The position numbers were made by a program, and so were the translations under genes. DNA of 64,000 bases from Bordetella sp. 02P26C-1 (GTDB taxonomy: Bacteria > Pseudomonadota > Gammaproteobacteria > Burkholderiales > Burkholderiaceae_B): assembly GCF_009763255.1 (NCBI RefSeq), contig NZ_WSJB01000001.1:1-64000 (forward strand), given 5' to 3'. This document shows positions 1 to 8,817 of the stretch, piece after piece. Below the pieces are notes generated by a model, which saw nothing but the letters and a program-made list of their open reading frames with translations, did not search any database and was not told the origin of the DNA. Position 1 is the stretch's first letter. Each line of letters begins with the position of its first letter.

Positions 1-169
1 ATAGAATCGATTGGGGACATCAGCATTGTTTCCTTTAGACAGGTTCTTCGCAAAAACAAGTCTAATGAATGCTGGTCGTCCCCCGTTTATGATGTAGAGC
101 CTGGTTCTAGACGGCGCGTAACCGATGTTCGTATGACAGTACCGCGTCGAAACCAGGCGCAACCCGGTC
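1..169. other. Left-edge intergenic DNA, possibly start of a minus-strand gene
   Basis: No complete gene is visible here. On the minus strand an ATG at 26-24 follows an AAAGGAAACA stretch that could be a ribosome binding site and would read MLMSPIDS before leaving the window, so the 5' end of a leftward gene may lie at the edge. Frame 1 of the plus strand is also open to about 290, but it runs into the 3' end of the XRE regulator and has no start, so I do not call it. Confidence 0.2.
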
Positions 170-1024
170 CTACGCGCCCGCGGCGTGCTCACGGAACCAG
201 CGCGCCGTGCCATCGTCAGCCGGAAAGAACGATTCGATCCGTAGCTCGTGCACAGTCACATCGTGCGGCGTGCCCATGGTGGCAATGGAAGTGAACAAGT
301 TCAGCGCCACTCCATCCTTTCGAATCTGCATCGGTAAGAAGGGTAGCGCGCGCGCATCGAGGTTGGGCAAGCGGGTCGTTTCGCCGATCTCCGGCAATGC
401 GATCAGTTCATCAAGCAGGCTCGCCGCCTCGCTCCCGAGGCCGTCGCTCATCGCTTCACGCTGGATCCAATGCAGCAGGTCAGCGCAGACGTCTTTCCAG
501 TTCAGCAGGTGCTGGCGAACACCATTCGGATCGAGCATCAGTTTCAGCACATTGACACCCTCGCGTGGCAGCGGGGTGTCGTTCGGCATGTCGAGCAGCC
601 AGCGCATCATCATTGTCGCCGGCGCATTGGCCATCACGAGATTCCACAGCCGGTCGACCACCAACGCTGGATAGGGAGCGTGCTGGGTCAGCATGAAATC
701 CAAGGCCTGTTTCACGGCGGCCAGTTCCGGGTCCGACAGCCGGCCTTCCCGATAGGCTGGCGCGTAGCCTGCCGCCAACAGCATCACGTTGCGCTCGCGC
801 AGCGGGATGTCGAGGACGATTCCAAGTTTCAGAACCATCTCGCGGCTCGGCTGCGAGCGCCCGCTTTCGAGGAAGCTGATGTGACGCTGCGAGATACCGC
901 TCTCGCTCGACAACCGAAGCTGGGTATAGCCACGCTTGTCACGCCAGTAGCGCAATGCCGTGGCGAAATCGGCAAAGTGGCGGCTGCCGCGCGCACTCGG
1001 CCGGACCGGATCTTGTTGGTCCAT
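170..1024 (-). CDS. XRE-family transcriptional regulator with MmyB-like C-terminal domain
   Basis: A DNA-binding regulator of about 284 residues. Residues about 20-75 form a Cro/C1-type helix-turn-helix (LRYWRDKRGYTQLRLSSESG, then ISQRHISFLESGRSQPSREM). The remainder matches the MmyB-like ligand-binding domain common in actinobacterial and proteobacterial XRE regulators (AAGYAPAYRE, PALVVDRLWNLVMAN). The frame also opens at an ATG at 1051, but the ATG at 1024 has GGAGACAAC directly before it, so I place the start there. It is divergent from the DUF1330-like gene at 1347, the usual layout for a regulator and its target. The regulatory link is inferred; the ligand is unknown. Confidence 0.85.
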   Translation of the reverse strand: MDQQDPVRPSARGSRHFADFATALRYWRDKRGYTQLRLSSESGISQRHISFLESGRSQPSREMVLKLGIVLDIPLRERNVMLLAAGYAPAYREGRLSDPELAAVKQALDFMLTQHAPYPALVVDRLWNLVMANAPATMMMRWLLDMPNDTPLPREGVNVLKLMLDPNGVRQHLLNWKDVCADLLHWIQREAMSDGLGSEAASLLDELIALPEIGETTRLPNLDARALPFLPMQIRKDGVALNLFTSIATMGTPHDVTVHELRIESFFPADDGTARWFREHAAGA

Positions 1025-1067
1025 GTTGTCTCCATGCTGACTAACTGCCACGCGACACGTTTACCTT

Positions 1068-1082
1068 CAAGATAGCATCTTG
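1068..1082. promoter_or_regulatory. Short palindrome upstream of the XRE gene, candidate operator
   Basis: CAAGAT-AGC-ATCTTG is a perfect 6-bp inverted repeat with a 3-bp centre, lying 44-58 bp before the regulator start at 1024. It suits an autoregulatory XRE operator. The remaining divergent gap (1083-1346) is GC-rich; I see no credible gene in it. The open frames crossing it on both strands lack start signals and overlap real genes. Confidence 0.35.
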
Positions 1083-1346
1083 CCAAGGAGACCGCTGATC
1101 CGTTTGATGCGACCGCGCGGCGCCAGAAGGGTGTTCTCGGTGCCAGCCACCGGGGCACGGCGCCGGCGGGACCGGCAATGGGTATCCCGGTCACTGCGCG
1201 ATTGGAATTACGCCAGCGGATGACATACAACGCGATTACCTCCGACGTCATCGACGCAGAGGATCGCGCGGTCGACAATGGCATCACATCGCCGCAATGC
1301 ATCGCGCGTTGCGCACCTGTCAGTGCCGTTATCTCGGGAGTCTTTC

Positions 1347-1667
1347 ATGCCAGCTTATGCCGTCGCCATCCTTTCCGAAACGCACCTGAACAACGAGATC
1401 CGCGCCTATCTCGAGCGAATCGACTCGACACTACAACCGTATGCAGGGCAATTCATTATTCATGGGGGGCCATATATTTCGTTGGAGGGCGAGCCGACAG
1501 CAGACTTGATTGTCATCCAGTTTCCCGATATGGAGCATGCATCACGCTGGTATGACTCACCAGCCTACCAGGCGATAAAACCGTTAAGGACGGCAAGCAG
1601 CGATGGGATAGTGTTTCTTGTCCGGGGCGTGCCGACCGACCACCGCGCTATGGATATCCTTGCTTGA
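1347..1667 (+). CDS. DUF1330-like small protein
   Basis: Encodes 106 residues beginning MPAYAVAILSETHLNNEI. The frame extends upstream to 1278, but the ATG at 1347 follows CGGGAG with 6-bp spacing. The length, the ferredoxin-like alpha/beta pattern and the middle motif (DLIVIQFPDMEHASRWYDSP, then YQAIKPLR) are typical of DUF1330 (EthD/antibiotic-monooxygenase-like dimeric barrel fold). No biochemical role is established for the family in general. It sits divergently from the XRE regulator at 170-1024, which probably controls it. Confidence 0.8.
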   Translation: MPAYAVAILSETHLNNEIRAYLERIDSTLQPYAGQFIIHGGPYISLEGEPTADLIVIQFPDMEHASRWYDSPAYQAIKPLRTASSDGIVFLVRGVPTDHRAMDILA

Positions 1668-1740
1668 TCGCTGGAGCACGATGTGCCCCAGCTCATCCTC
1701 GCTCAGGGTCTTGATAAGTCAATGCCGGTTTGACGTGGGC

Positions 1741-4242
1741 TCAATCTCGGTAGAGTTCACGAGTCATCGCTGCGGCGGTTCTGGTGTCCTTGAGATCGAA
1801 GGCCCGTTGGAGCGCGGTATCGAATTTGGCTCCCATTAGTTCCAGGTTCGTTCGAATGTCGCTGGGCCGCTCATCATCGCTGAGCTGGTAGGTCAGCATC
1901 AGCGCCGTGTGAACGTCTACGTCCAACTGGATCAAACGCCCCGCCGCTTCGTAACGGTGTTCCGACAATAATGTCAGCAGTGCTTTGGGTCCGTTTGCTT
2001 TCATCTCGAGCAGCTTCATTAGCAAATCTTGATCGTTGCTTCGAGCCGCCTGAATCAATGCGCCTACGCCGTCCGTCACGGCGGGAATGAGCGCGCGTGC
2101 GGTTTCCTCATCGCGTTCGTCCGTGCTTTTGAGCAGATGCACGAGCGTCCGCGCGGAAGCGTCATCGTTGTTGGCTAACAAGCGGGCCAGGAGTCGATCC
2201 CCCGCCCTTACGCAATCTAGCAGTGCTTTGGGGACATCCAAGCCGGCGTTGATCAAGGTGCGCAGGCCTTCCTTCGCCTTTGATTGGCTGTGCAGCGATC
2301 TTAAAACGACAAGCGGGGTGACATTGGGGAGCATCGAGGCGACCTCAATCGCGTCCCCTTTAATCGCTGCCGTTAAGAGGGTCTGGAGGACCGAATGATC
2401 TGTTGAGAGAACCTGCCTGCTGGTGTTTTCCTCGGCTAGCTTGGCGCTTATCTCTTCGGGCAGCGTCGACGAATCCGCACCTGCCGCAATTAATAGCTTT
2501 AACGCAGCCAGTTCTGCATTGTGATCGCGGCCGTACAACTGGCTCAGGGTGGTGTCCAGCGCATATGAGGTGCGCACACCGGCCGCCATCAAAGTCTTCG
2601 CCGCCGCCAGATTACCGTTTTTGGCGCACCGGTATAGGAGTTGTTCCGCCTGTGACGGACTCGTAGAGATCAGTAATTTTATGGTGTCGATATAGCCTCT
2701 TGTTGCCAGCGTCTCCCAGCCGTCGTGCAAATGGTCTTTCTCGGCGCTTAGCGCGATTATTTCCTTCAGGCATGCCGTATCTTCCTTTTCGGCCAGTTTC
2801 AACAAAGCTGTCGTATCCGCAACCTCTCTAACAAAAATGTCAGCCGCGGTCATATCTTCGAAAAGTGTGAAGCGCGAATGCGTTCTAATGGTCGCTTCAC
2901 CGACGCTTTTCACTAAACTCAGCAACGCTGGCGTGATCTCCGCTCCCCGCATCACGACATCCAAAGGATGTTTTTTATGTATTTGTGCGGAAATCTCGGT
3001 AAATATTTCTGGAAAAGCATACGCCCTGTCTCTTTGAGCGCCCAGCAAAAGCAATGGCGCGAATGCAATGACTAAATCATCGGGATCAAATGCATCCGCT
3101 GCAAAACCGAGTGCGTCCGAAGCGTCGGCGTTTTGCGCCGTTATGAACTGCAGGGCTCGAGCTTTTAGCGATGGGTCGTCCTTGTATGCCGCGATGATTG
3201 CCAGCGTCCTGTAGGGGACGGCGCCGGCATCGATCAACAGCTTGGCAGTTTCCGTATGACGATGTATTACCGCCTCTCTTAGTGCCCTGGAGAGGCCTGT
3301 CGTCGCCTTGGCCTCGAGAAACACCTTGATTACGTTCGTATGACCGCCCTGGGCAGCGTACTCCAGGGCCCTAGGCAGGTAACCTGTTGCGCCGGCTTCG
3401 AGCAACGCTTTGACCACGTCCGCATGGCCGTTTGTTGCTGCCCCTATCACTGCTGGGGACAGGTCGGTTTTAGTACCGGTGCGAAGCAATGACTGAACTA
3501 TTTCCGCATGACCATGTGCTGCCGCGATGTCCAACGCTTTCGGTAGGTATGCCGTACCGCCTGCGTTGATCAACTTCTTGGCTATGTCTGTATGACCACA
3601 CTCCACCGCATAAGTCAGCGCTTCGGACTTGATCGCCTTGGTGCCGACCTTGATCAACGGTTCGATGATGTCGGCAGGGGTTGTTCTTATCAGTTTTTCC
3701 ACGGACGCGCCGGCCTCGAGCAACCGCTTGAATACTTCGAGATGCTGATCGCTTTTCGCGGTAAACCTTAGCGCTAGGGAAGGGTTATATTTCTTGTTAA
3801 GGTCGATCAATGCCTCGTATACCTCCTCCATTTGATCGAAGTCCGCTGCATGCGCTAGCGCCTCCGGCAGGCCCTCCCGGGCTCCGGCCTTGATCAAGGC
3901 ATCGAGCAAAATGAGGTTATTTTTTCGGGCTGCATCCATGATGAAGGTGTTGCCGCAGGAATCTCTGCGATCGAGTAGATCGCTGTCCCACTCATGATAG
4001 ACGAGAAGATCCAGGGCGATCCTATCGCTGCTTGTCAGAAAAGCCGTGCTGAGATAATCCAGGCCTACTTGGTCGAGGTGTTCCCGGCGCTTTTCCCTGG
4101 TCGCGGGCAACAGGTTCGTGAAGGCCTGCAAATTGTCGTCACGTATAGCCTGCGAGATATCGTCCGTGGCGGTCCTTGAATTGGCAGACAAACTGTCTGT
4201 TGGCGACGATGGCGACGAACGGGAATAGGGTTGGTTGTACAT
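1741..4242 (-). CDS. Large ankyrin-repeat protein (paralogue of the next gene)
   Basis: About 833 residues, nearly all ankyrin repeats. Clear units in the N-terminal half read AVECGHTDIAKKLINAGG, IAAAHGHAEIVQSLLRTG and AATNGHADVVKALLEAGA at about 33-residue spacing; later repeats are more degenerate. The N-terminus (MYNQPYSRSSPSSPTDSLS) is Ser-rich with no signal peptide or membrane segment. The frame opens at 4290, but the ATG at 4242 has TGAGGAAG 7 bp upstream. The C-terminal ~90 residues align with the other ankyrin protein (HRYEAAGRLI / GEYEAAGQLI; DVHTALMLTYQL / DVDTALMLSFRL). Codon use is visibly less GC-rich than the flanks, suggesting transfer. A cytoplasmic scaffold or a secreted effector are both possible; the sequence does not decide. 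Confidence 0.85.
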   Translation of the reverse strand: MYNQPYSRSSPSSPTDSLSANSRTATDDISQAIRDDNLQAFTNLLPATREKRREHLDQVGLDYLSTAFLTSSDRIALDLLVYHEWDSDLLDRRDSCGNTFIMDAARKNNLILLDALIKAGAREGLPEALAHAADFDQMEEVYEALIDLNKKYNPSLALRFTAKSDQHLEVFKRLLEAGASVEKLIRTTPADIIEPLIKVGTKAIKSEALTYAVECGHTDIAKKLINAGGTAYLPKALDIAAAHGHAEIVQSLLRTGTKTDLSPAVIGAATNGHADVVKALLEAGATGYLPRALEYAAQGGHTNVIKVFLEAKATTGLSRALREAVIHRHTETAKLLIDAGAVPYRTLAIIAAYKDDPSLKARALQFITAQNADASDALGFAADAFDPDDLVIAFAPLLLLGAQRDRAYAFPEIFTEISAQIHKKHPLDVVMRGAEITPALLSLVKSVGEATIRTHSRFTLFEDMTAADIFVREVADTTALLKLAEKEDTACLKEIIALSAEKDHLHDGWETLATRGYIDTIKLLISTSPSQAEQLLYRCAKNGNLAAAKTLMAAGVRTSYALDTTLSQLYGRDHNAELAALKLLIAAGADSSTLPEEISAKLAEENTSRQVLSTDHSVLQTLLTAAIKGDAIEVASMLPNVTPLVVLRSLHSQSKAKEGLRTLINAGLDVPKALLDCVRAGDRLLARLLANNDDASARTLVHLLKSTDERDEETARALIPAVTDGVGALIQAARSNDQDLLMKLLEMKANGPKALLTLLSEHRYEAAGRLIQLDVDVHTALMLTYQLSDDERPSDIRTNLELMGAKFDTALQRAFDLKDTRTAAAMTRELYRD

Positions 4243-4368
4243 AGACCGCTTCCTCAGGTAGGGTGGTAAACGCGCCGGCGCAGGGGGCAAACCTGCATTG
4301 AGTAACAGCCAGCCTACGAAAGTTCGATGAATTTCATAAGTTTCGGATTCAACTGGCGTATATAGACA

Positions 4369-4392
4369 AACACCGCGACTCCTCGCGGTGTT
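4369..4392 (-). terminator. Hairpin between the two ankyrin genes
   Basis: AACACCGCGA and TCGCGGTGTT form a perfect 10-bp stem around a 4-base loop. It lies about 70 bp beyond the stop of the upstream ankyrin gene (4463) and before the start of the next (4242). On the minus strand it is followed by a T-enriched GTTTGTCTATAT stretch, so it may be an intrinsic terminator separating the two genes. Confidence 0.45.
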
Positions 4393-4462
4393 GTATTGAC
4401 GCGCGCATCGCCGCGCGCGACGGGGAAAGAAGACTGTCGTTCGGGTACGCCCCGAAGGCGAC

Positions 4463-6553
4463 TTAAGGCGTCACAACATGACCCGCCAGTGCTTCCTGTG
4501 CTTCAGTGACCCCCACATCGGCGAGTCTCTGGAGCCTACGCTTGCTGCTCACGGTCAAACCGTTGCGTATCAGATCGGCAATGACGGTTTTCGTATCGGC
4601 GCCAGACTGCACGACGACTCTGAGGCGCAATAACTTCACTACGTTACTATCGTCCCCGCTTAAGTCCATCAGGGCGGATCGGCCTATCTCGGGGTGACGG
4701 GCAATCAGGTTCTTTGCTGCATCGATACGCCATGATTCGGCCGCCCGCAACAGAGCGAGTGATAAGCGGCCACCGAGGGATTGCAAAATGCGCTGAACCG
4801 GAGCCTGGATCTGAGGCTGCTCCAAGCGGAAGCTCAGCATGAGTGCCGTATCCACATCTGCGTATCCCCATGAAATCAATTGGCCCGCAGCCTCGTATTC
4901 GCCGGTCGCTAATGCGTGGATCAGAGCGGCGGACCCGTTTACCCGGAGGTTGATCAGGGTCTGTGCCAATGGCACATGTTTCATCCGGGCAGCATAGACC
5001 AGTTCATTTGTCCCATTGCTCAACGTCGGGATAAACCACTGCATAAAGGCGTCATCCTTTTCCTGAATAAGATCTATGATGACCCTGGCGACGATAGGGT
5101 GCGAAACACATGGGGCGGCGCCCAAATGGCGTACGTAGCGTGCGTCTGCCTCAATCAGAGCGGTTGCCACAGCCATGAGCCGGTTTCTAACCGCATAACA
5201 AAGCGCTTGGGTGGCGTCTACGCCGGCATGAAGGAGTACCTGTACCCCAGTCATATCGCCGGAGTTCAGTGCCGTTAGTGCATTTTCCCATTTCGCTCCT
5301 CGGTCGATCAGCGTTTTGACTTGTGCGACCTCTTTCAGATTAATAACGTTGATGAGGGCCTTGTCTAGCTGCGCCGAGGGATGAGCACGGAGTGTGGCGA
5401 TTTCCCTCGATATCTTCTCGCGAACATGTTGAGGCATGTTGCTGATATCCGCTTCCACAGCATAGAGCAGCTTGTAATTTTGCCAGGCGGCCCTCAGCTG
5501 TGGGGTTCCCGGAAGCGCATTGGTGAAAAGCGCAAACAATTTTTCCTGGGTTTCGATAGGGACGGTTGCCCCTGCCGCGACCAGTGTCCGCATAGCCGCG
5601 AGGTTCCCGTCGCAGATTATTTTCTCTATTTTGAGGGCGAATAACGCCTTGGCTTCGGCCAATATTTTTATCGCATCAATATTGCCAAGCGCGGCAATTC
5701 GTGCGAACTCTGGGTACATTGTGGGTGTTATGCACTGCACGAGCTTCGCCATTGTGCCTGGCATTGTGGATGGAGCGTCCGACCTGAAGTCTTCGGCAAT
5801 ATGGCAAAACGCATGGGCTACTACTCGGGCATGCGCTGGTCCAATGTCGGGCGCGCAAAGAAGAGTCAAGCCGTCGGACTGGTTAGCGCTAGCTAGCTTG
5901 ACGAGGGCGGCCGCCACTATTGAAGGTTCAGAGGAGAGAGCCTGGACTTTTTTTCTATCGCCGGCGATGGCCGCTGCACTGAGCACTTCAGAGCTCGGGG
6001 CGCCTAGAACCGTCAGCAAACGTATCGCGGTACGCCATTGATGTTCGACCGCAACGTCAAGGGCTTGAGTAATATTGACGCCCGATTTGGTCAACCGCTG
6101 CACGGCGTGGCCTTTAATTTCCTCTGAGACGTCGTCTTGCTGCAGCACTCTGGCCAGGGCATAGCAATTTTGTGCTTCATCAAGCTGTAGCAGGGGAAGC
6201 AAGTCCGGGTCATTTTCGGGATTTAAAAGTGCGCACACTAGCGGTGTGCGCCCCGTGTCATCTCTGGCGTTGATCAGTTCTTTCACCGTATCCGGGTGTT
6301 CGCTGAGGAGATGCTTGGTGATCGAGTTGCTGCCGTGATCGGTCGCGACATGCAGTACGGTCAGGCCTCTTTCGTAGCGTATTTGAGCTAAGTCATCGGA
6401 GTGCCTTTCGATCAAGGCGGTCAAGTCAGGTACCTCGTCTCCGATAATAGCGGCCAGGATTAAGCCCTTGGTTGGACGGTGTTCCGGGTCGGCATTCACG
6501 TTGTCAAGGAAGGACGCGGCTTGGCTTGAGACATTAACGGCAGGGGCGCGCAT
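4463..6553 (-). CDS. Large ankyrin-repeat protein (second paralogue)
   Basis: About 696 residues from the ATG at 6553, which has CGGAG 6 bp upstream; longer starts at 6610 (ATG) and 6622 (GTG) are possible but have weaker ribosome-binding sequence. N-terminal ankyrin units are recognisable (RGLTVLHVATDHGSNSITKH, DDTGRTPLVCALLNPENDPD); most of the rest is degenerate helical repeat. There is no signal peptide. The C-terminal region is homologous to the protein at 1741-4242, with an added ~70-residue tail ending AGHVVTP. The two genes are co-oriented, 220 bp apart, and both are less GC-rich than their neighbours. The upstream end abuts a decayed transporter locus, so the pair may have arrived with the rearrangement that destroyed it. 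Confidence 0.85.
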   Translation of the reverse strand: MRAPAVNVSSQAASFLDNVNADPEHRPTKGLILAAIIGDEVPDLTALIERHSDDLAQIRYERGLTVLHVATDHGSNSITKHLLSEHPDTVKELINARDDTGRTPLVCALLNPENDPDLLPLLQLDEAQNCYALARVLQQDDVSEEIKGHAVQRLTKSGVNITQALDVAVEHQWRTAIRLLTVLGAPSSEVLSAAAIAGDRKKVQALSSEPSIVAAALVKLASANQSDGLTLLCAPDIGPAHARVVAHAFCHIAEDFRSDAPSTMPGTMAKLVQCITPTMYPEFARIAALGNIDAIKILAEAKALFALKIEKIICDGNLAAMRTLVAAGATVPIETQEKLFALFTNALPGTPQLRAAWQNYKLLYAVEADISNMPQHVREKISREIATLRAHPSAQLDKALINVINLKEVAQVKTLIDRGAKWENALTALNSGDMTGVQVLLHAGVDATQALCYAVRNRLMAVATALIEADARYVRHLGAAPCVSHPIVARVIIDLIQEKDDAFMQWFIPTLSNGTNELVYAARMKHVPLAQTLINLRVNGSAALIHALATGEYEAAGQLISWGYADVDTALMLSFRLEQPQIQAPVQRILQSLGGRLSLALLRAAESWRIDAAKNLIARHPEIGRSALMDLSGDDSNVVKLLRLRVVVQSGADTKTVIADLIRNGLTVSSKRRLQRLADVGVTEAQEALAGHVVTP

Positions 6554-6694
6554 ATGGGCTCCGCGGGAAAGGGTTGATTGGAGGTTCTTACCGGGCTCCA
6601 AATAAACCATGTTCAACGCCACCGAATGGCAACGCTTTGAGAAATCGGATCGATGAACACCTGTCGATGGATCTCTTCAGCCGCCCTTCAAAGT

Positions 6695-6980
6695 TTCCCG
6701 GGTCTGGGGCAGCTCTTGATTAGCTTGCTCTTCATTGCGGTGGTGATGGCATTCCCAAATGGGCTGGTTGGGCTGTATGATCAGTACATCAAGCCAAGGT
6801 TCTCGCGCAAGGCGCGAAGTTCTATGGATCGCGTCTCTACCGGCGATCTCCAGGCGCCTTGCGCTGGCCTTGATTCCAAGCCCGCCCCGGTGTTGGATGT
6901 CCCCCCGGCCAAACCCTCGGAACGAGAACTTGCGCGAGGACGTCGACGAAAAAACCATCAGTGCCTATCTGTCTGTTTGA
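6695..6980 (+). pseudogene. Remnant of an amide/urea-type ABC transporter
   Basis: In the frame open from 6653, residues encoded at about 6695-6820 read FPGLGQLLISLLFIAVVMAF followed by PNGLVGLYDQYIKPRF. This closely resembles the C-terminal membrane segment and tail of LivM/UrtC-type permeases. No start and no preceding permease sequence exist; the ankyrin gene ends the homology. In another frame, sequence ending at 6980 reads NENLREDVDEKTISAYLSV and stop, reminiscent of the C-terminus of LivF/UrtE-type ATPases. A Liv/Urt-type importer upstream of fmdA-fmdB is a known layout, so this looks like a deletion scar. The permease part is fairly clear; the ATPase part is tentative. Confidence 0.5.
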
Positions 6981-7020
6981 CCCACCTGTATTCGCATACC
7001 GCGACACCGAGGAGATCGTC

Positions 7021-8250
7021 ATGCCTAAGACCCTGATTGAAGTCGACCTGAAGCAATCGCCTTATGAGAACGAAAATATCCATAATCGTTGGCACCCCGA
7101 TATCCCCATCGCGGTATGGGTTAAGCCAGGCGACGATTTCGTGCTGGAAACTTATGACTGGACCGGTGGCGCAATCAAGAACGATGACAGCGCCGATGAT
7201 GTGCGTGATGTAGACCTGACGACAGTGCACTTTCTGTCTGGGCCGGTGGGCGTAGAGGGGGCCGAGCCCGGTGATCTGCTGGTGGTGGATTTCCTGGATA
7301 TAGGGGCCAAGCCGGACAGCTTGTGGGGGTTCAATGGCTTCTTCAGCAAAAAGAATGGCGGAGGTTTTCTAGACGAGCATTTCCCTCTGGCCCAGAAGTC
7401 GATCTGGGATTTCGAGGGTATGTTCACCCGGTCGCGCCACATTCCGGGCGTGCAGTTTGCCGGCCTCATCCACCCAGGCTTGATCGGATGTTTGCCGGAT
7501 CAGGCGATGCTGGATATGTGGAACAAGCGTGAGCAGGGTTTGATCGATACGAATCCCACCCGTGTGCCGCCGTTGGCGAATCCGCCCGCGCCCAAGACGG
7601 CGCATATGGGCCGTCTAAAAGGCGATGCGTTCGAGAAGGCCGCGGCCGAAGGGGCTCGTACGGTGCCGCCGCGCGAGCATGGGGGGAACTGCGATATCAA
7701 GGATTTGTCGCGGGGGTCCCGGGTGTTTTTTCCGGTCTACGTCAAGGGCGGTGGCTTGTCTGTGGGCGATCTGCATTTCTCGCAAGGCGACGGCGAGATT
7801 ACGTTTTGCGGCGCGATCGAGATGGCGGGCTGGATTCACATGCGAGTCAATGTGATCAAGGGAGGCATGGACAAGTATGGGATCAAGAACCCCATCTTTA
7901 AGCCCAGTCCGATTACGCCGAACTACAAGGACTATCTGATCTTCGAGGGAATTTCCGTCGATGAACAGGGCAACCAGAAATACTTGGATATGACGGTGGC
8001 ATATCGCCAGGCTTGCTTGAACGCGATCGAATACCTGAAAAAGTTCGGCTATTCCGGTGCGCAGGCTTATTCGATTCTGGGCACCGCGCCGGTGCAGGGG
8101 CATGTAAGCGGGGTGGTCGATATTCCCAATGCGTGCGCGACCTTGTGGTTGCCAACGGAGATTTTCGACTTCGACATCATGCCCTCGGCCAGTGGCCCGA
8201 CCAAGTTCATCAGCGGCGACGTTGATATGCCTGTTTCGCCAGATCTGTAA
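7021..8250 (+). CDS. fmdA: Formamidase (acetamidase/formamidase family)
   Basis: A 409-residue cytoplasmic amidohydrolase expected to hydrolyse formamide (possibly other short amides) to ammonia and the acid. It is the usual FmdA length and carries family sequence throughout: MPKTLIEVDLKQSPYENEN at the start, HNRWHPDIP, LSGPVGVEGAEPGDLLVVD, GGNCDIKDLSRGS and LHFSQGDGEITFCGAIEM. The start at 7021 follows GAGGAG with 6-bp spacing; the frame upstream to 6961 is not needed. fmdB follows 9 bp later. The transporter expected upstream is only a remnant, so the enzyme may now act on amide that enters by diffusion or is made inside the cell. Confidence 0.93.
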   Translation: MPKTLIEVDLKQSPYENENIHNRWHPDIPIAVWVKPGDDFVLETYDWTGGAIKNDDSADDVRDVDLTTVHFLSGPVGVEGAEPGDLLVVDFLDIGAKPDSLWGFNGFFSKKNGGGFLDEHFPLAQKSIWDFEGMFTRSRHIPGVQFAGLIHPGLIGCLPDQAMLDMWNKREQGLIDTNPTRVPPLANPPAPKTAHMGRLKGDAFEKAAAEGARTVPPREHGGNCDIKDLSRGSRVFFPVYVKGGGLSVGDLHFSQGDGEITFCGAIEMAGWIHMRVNVIKGGMDKYGIKNPIFKPSPITPNYKDYLIFEGISVDEQGNQKYLDMTVAYRQACLNAIEYLKKFGYSGAQAYSILGTAPVQGHVSGVVDIPNACATLWLPTEIFDFDIMPSASGPTKFISGDVDMPVSPDL

Positions 8251-8259
8251 GGAGACGTC

Positions 8260-8592
8260 ATGCCTACCTATGACTATGCCTGCCGCGCATGTGGTGAGTT
8301 TTCGGCGCTGCGCCCGCTCGCGCAGTGGCAAGCCCCCGCCGCCTGCCCGACGTGTGGCGAGGCGTCGCCGCGCATTTTGGGCGGTGCACCGGCGCTGGGT
8401 GCCTTGTCCTCGGCCATCAATCGCGCCAGGGCTCGCAATGAGGCCAGCGCCAACGAGCCGCGCAGTACCCGGTCTGGCCACGGCATGAACTGCGGCTGTT
8501 GTGGCGGCGCGAAGCGGTCTGGTAAGACACGGGTGGCCGCCGATGGCAGCAAGACATTCGCCAATAGCCGTCCGTGGATGATCAGCCATTAG
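8260..8592 (+). CDS. fmdB: FmdB-type zinc-ribbon protein
   Basis: A 110-residue protein starting MPTYDYACRACGEFSALRPL with a single zinc ribbon built from CRAC and CPTC pairs (residues about 7-35), the FmdB regulatory-domain signature. The C-terminal half has a small Gly/Cys-rich patch (NCGCCGGAKRSGKT). It starts 9 bp after fmdA behind AAGGAGACGTC, so the two are co-transcribed. In methylotrophs FmdB was proposed as a regulator of the amidase; the biochemical role is unsettled. Confidence 0.9.
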   Translation: MPTYDYACRACGEFSALRPLAQWQAPAACPTCGEASPRILGGAPALGALSSAINRARARNEASANEPRSTRSGHGMNCGCCGGAKRSGKTRVAADGSKTFANSRPWMISH

Positions 8593-8715
8593 CCGCGCTA
8601 TGTATCGCTGCGTGGCGAGTGCGATGAAGTCCAGTGCGGGCCTAAATCGTCTTGGCGATTTTATCGAGACGAGAGCCTTGTTGACGGTGTAGAGGCGCCC
8701 GCACTTTTTCCTCGG

Positions 8716-8740
8716 AGCGGGACCGGTTCGTGGTCCCGTT
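8716..8740. terminator. Hairpin downstream of fmdB
   Basis: AGCGGGACC and GGTCCCGTT can form a 9-bp stem with one G-T wobble, about 125 bp after the fmdB stop. It is not followed by a T run, so it may be a Rho-type pause or an unrelated structure. It is the only clear fold in this 270-bp gap before otnK. Confidence 0.3.
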
Positions 8741-8817
8741 CAAACAAGTGAGGCGGTCGGCGTAAAACTGTGCATCATGGCACCCAGGGTAATCCCTAGT
8801 TTCTAAATCATCATACG

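Noticed and set aside
829-1302. Minus-strand open frame upstream of and overlapping the XRE gene
   Set aside because: It overlaps the helix-turn-helix coding region in another frame and has no start signal.
1668-1740. Minus-strand stretch reading LIKTLSEDELGHIVLQR, possibly a gene remnant
   Set aside because: Only 17 residues with no recognisable family and a stop directly before; too short to support a pseudogene call.
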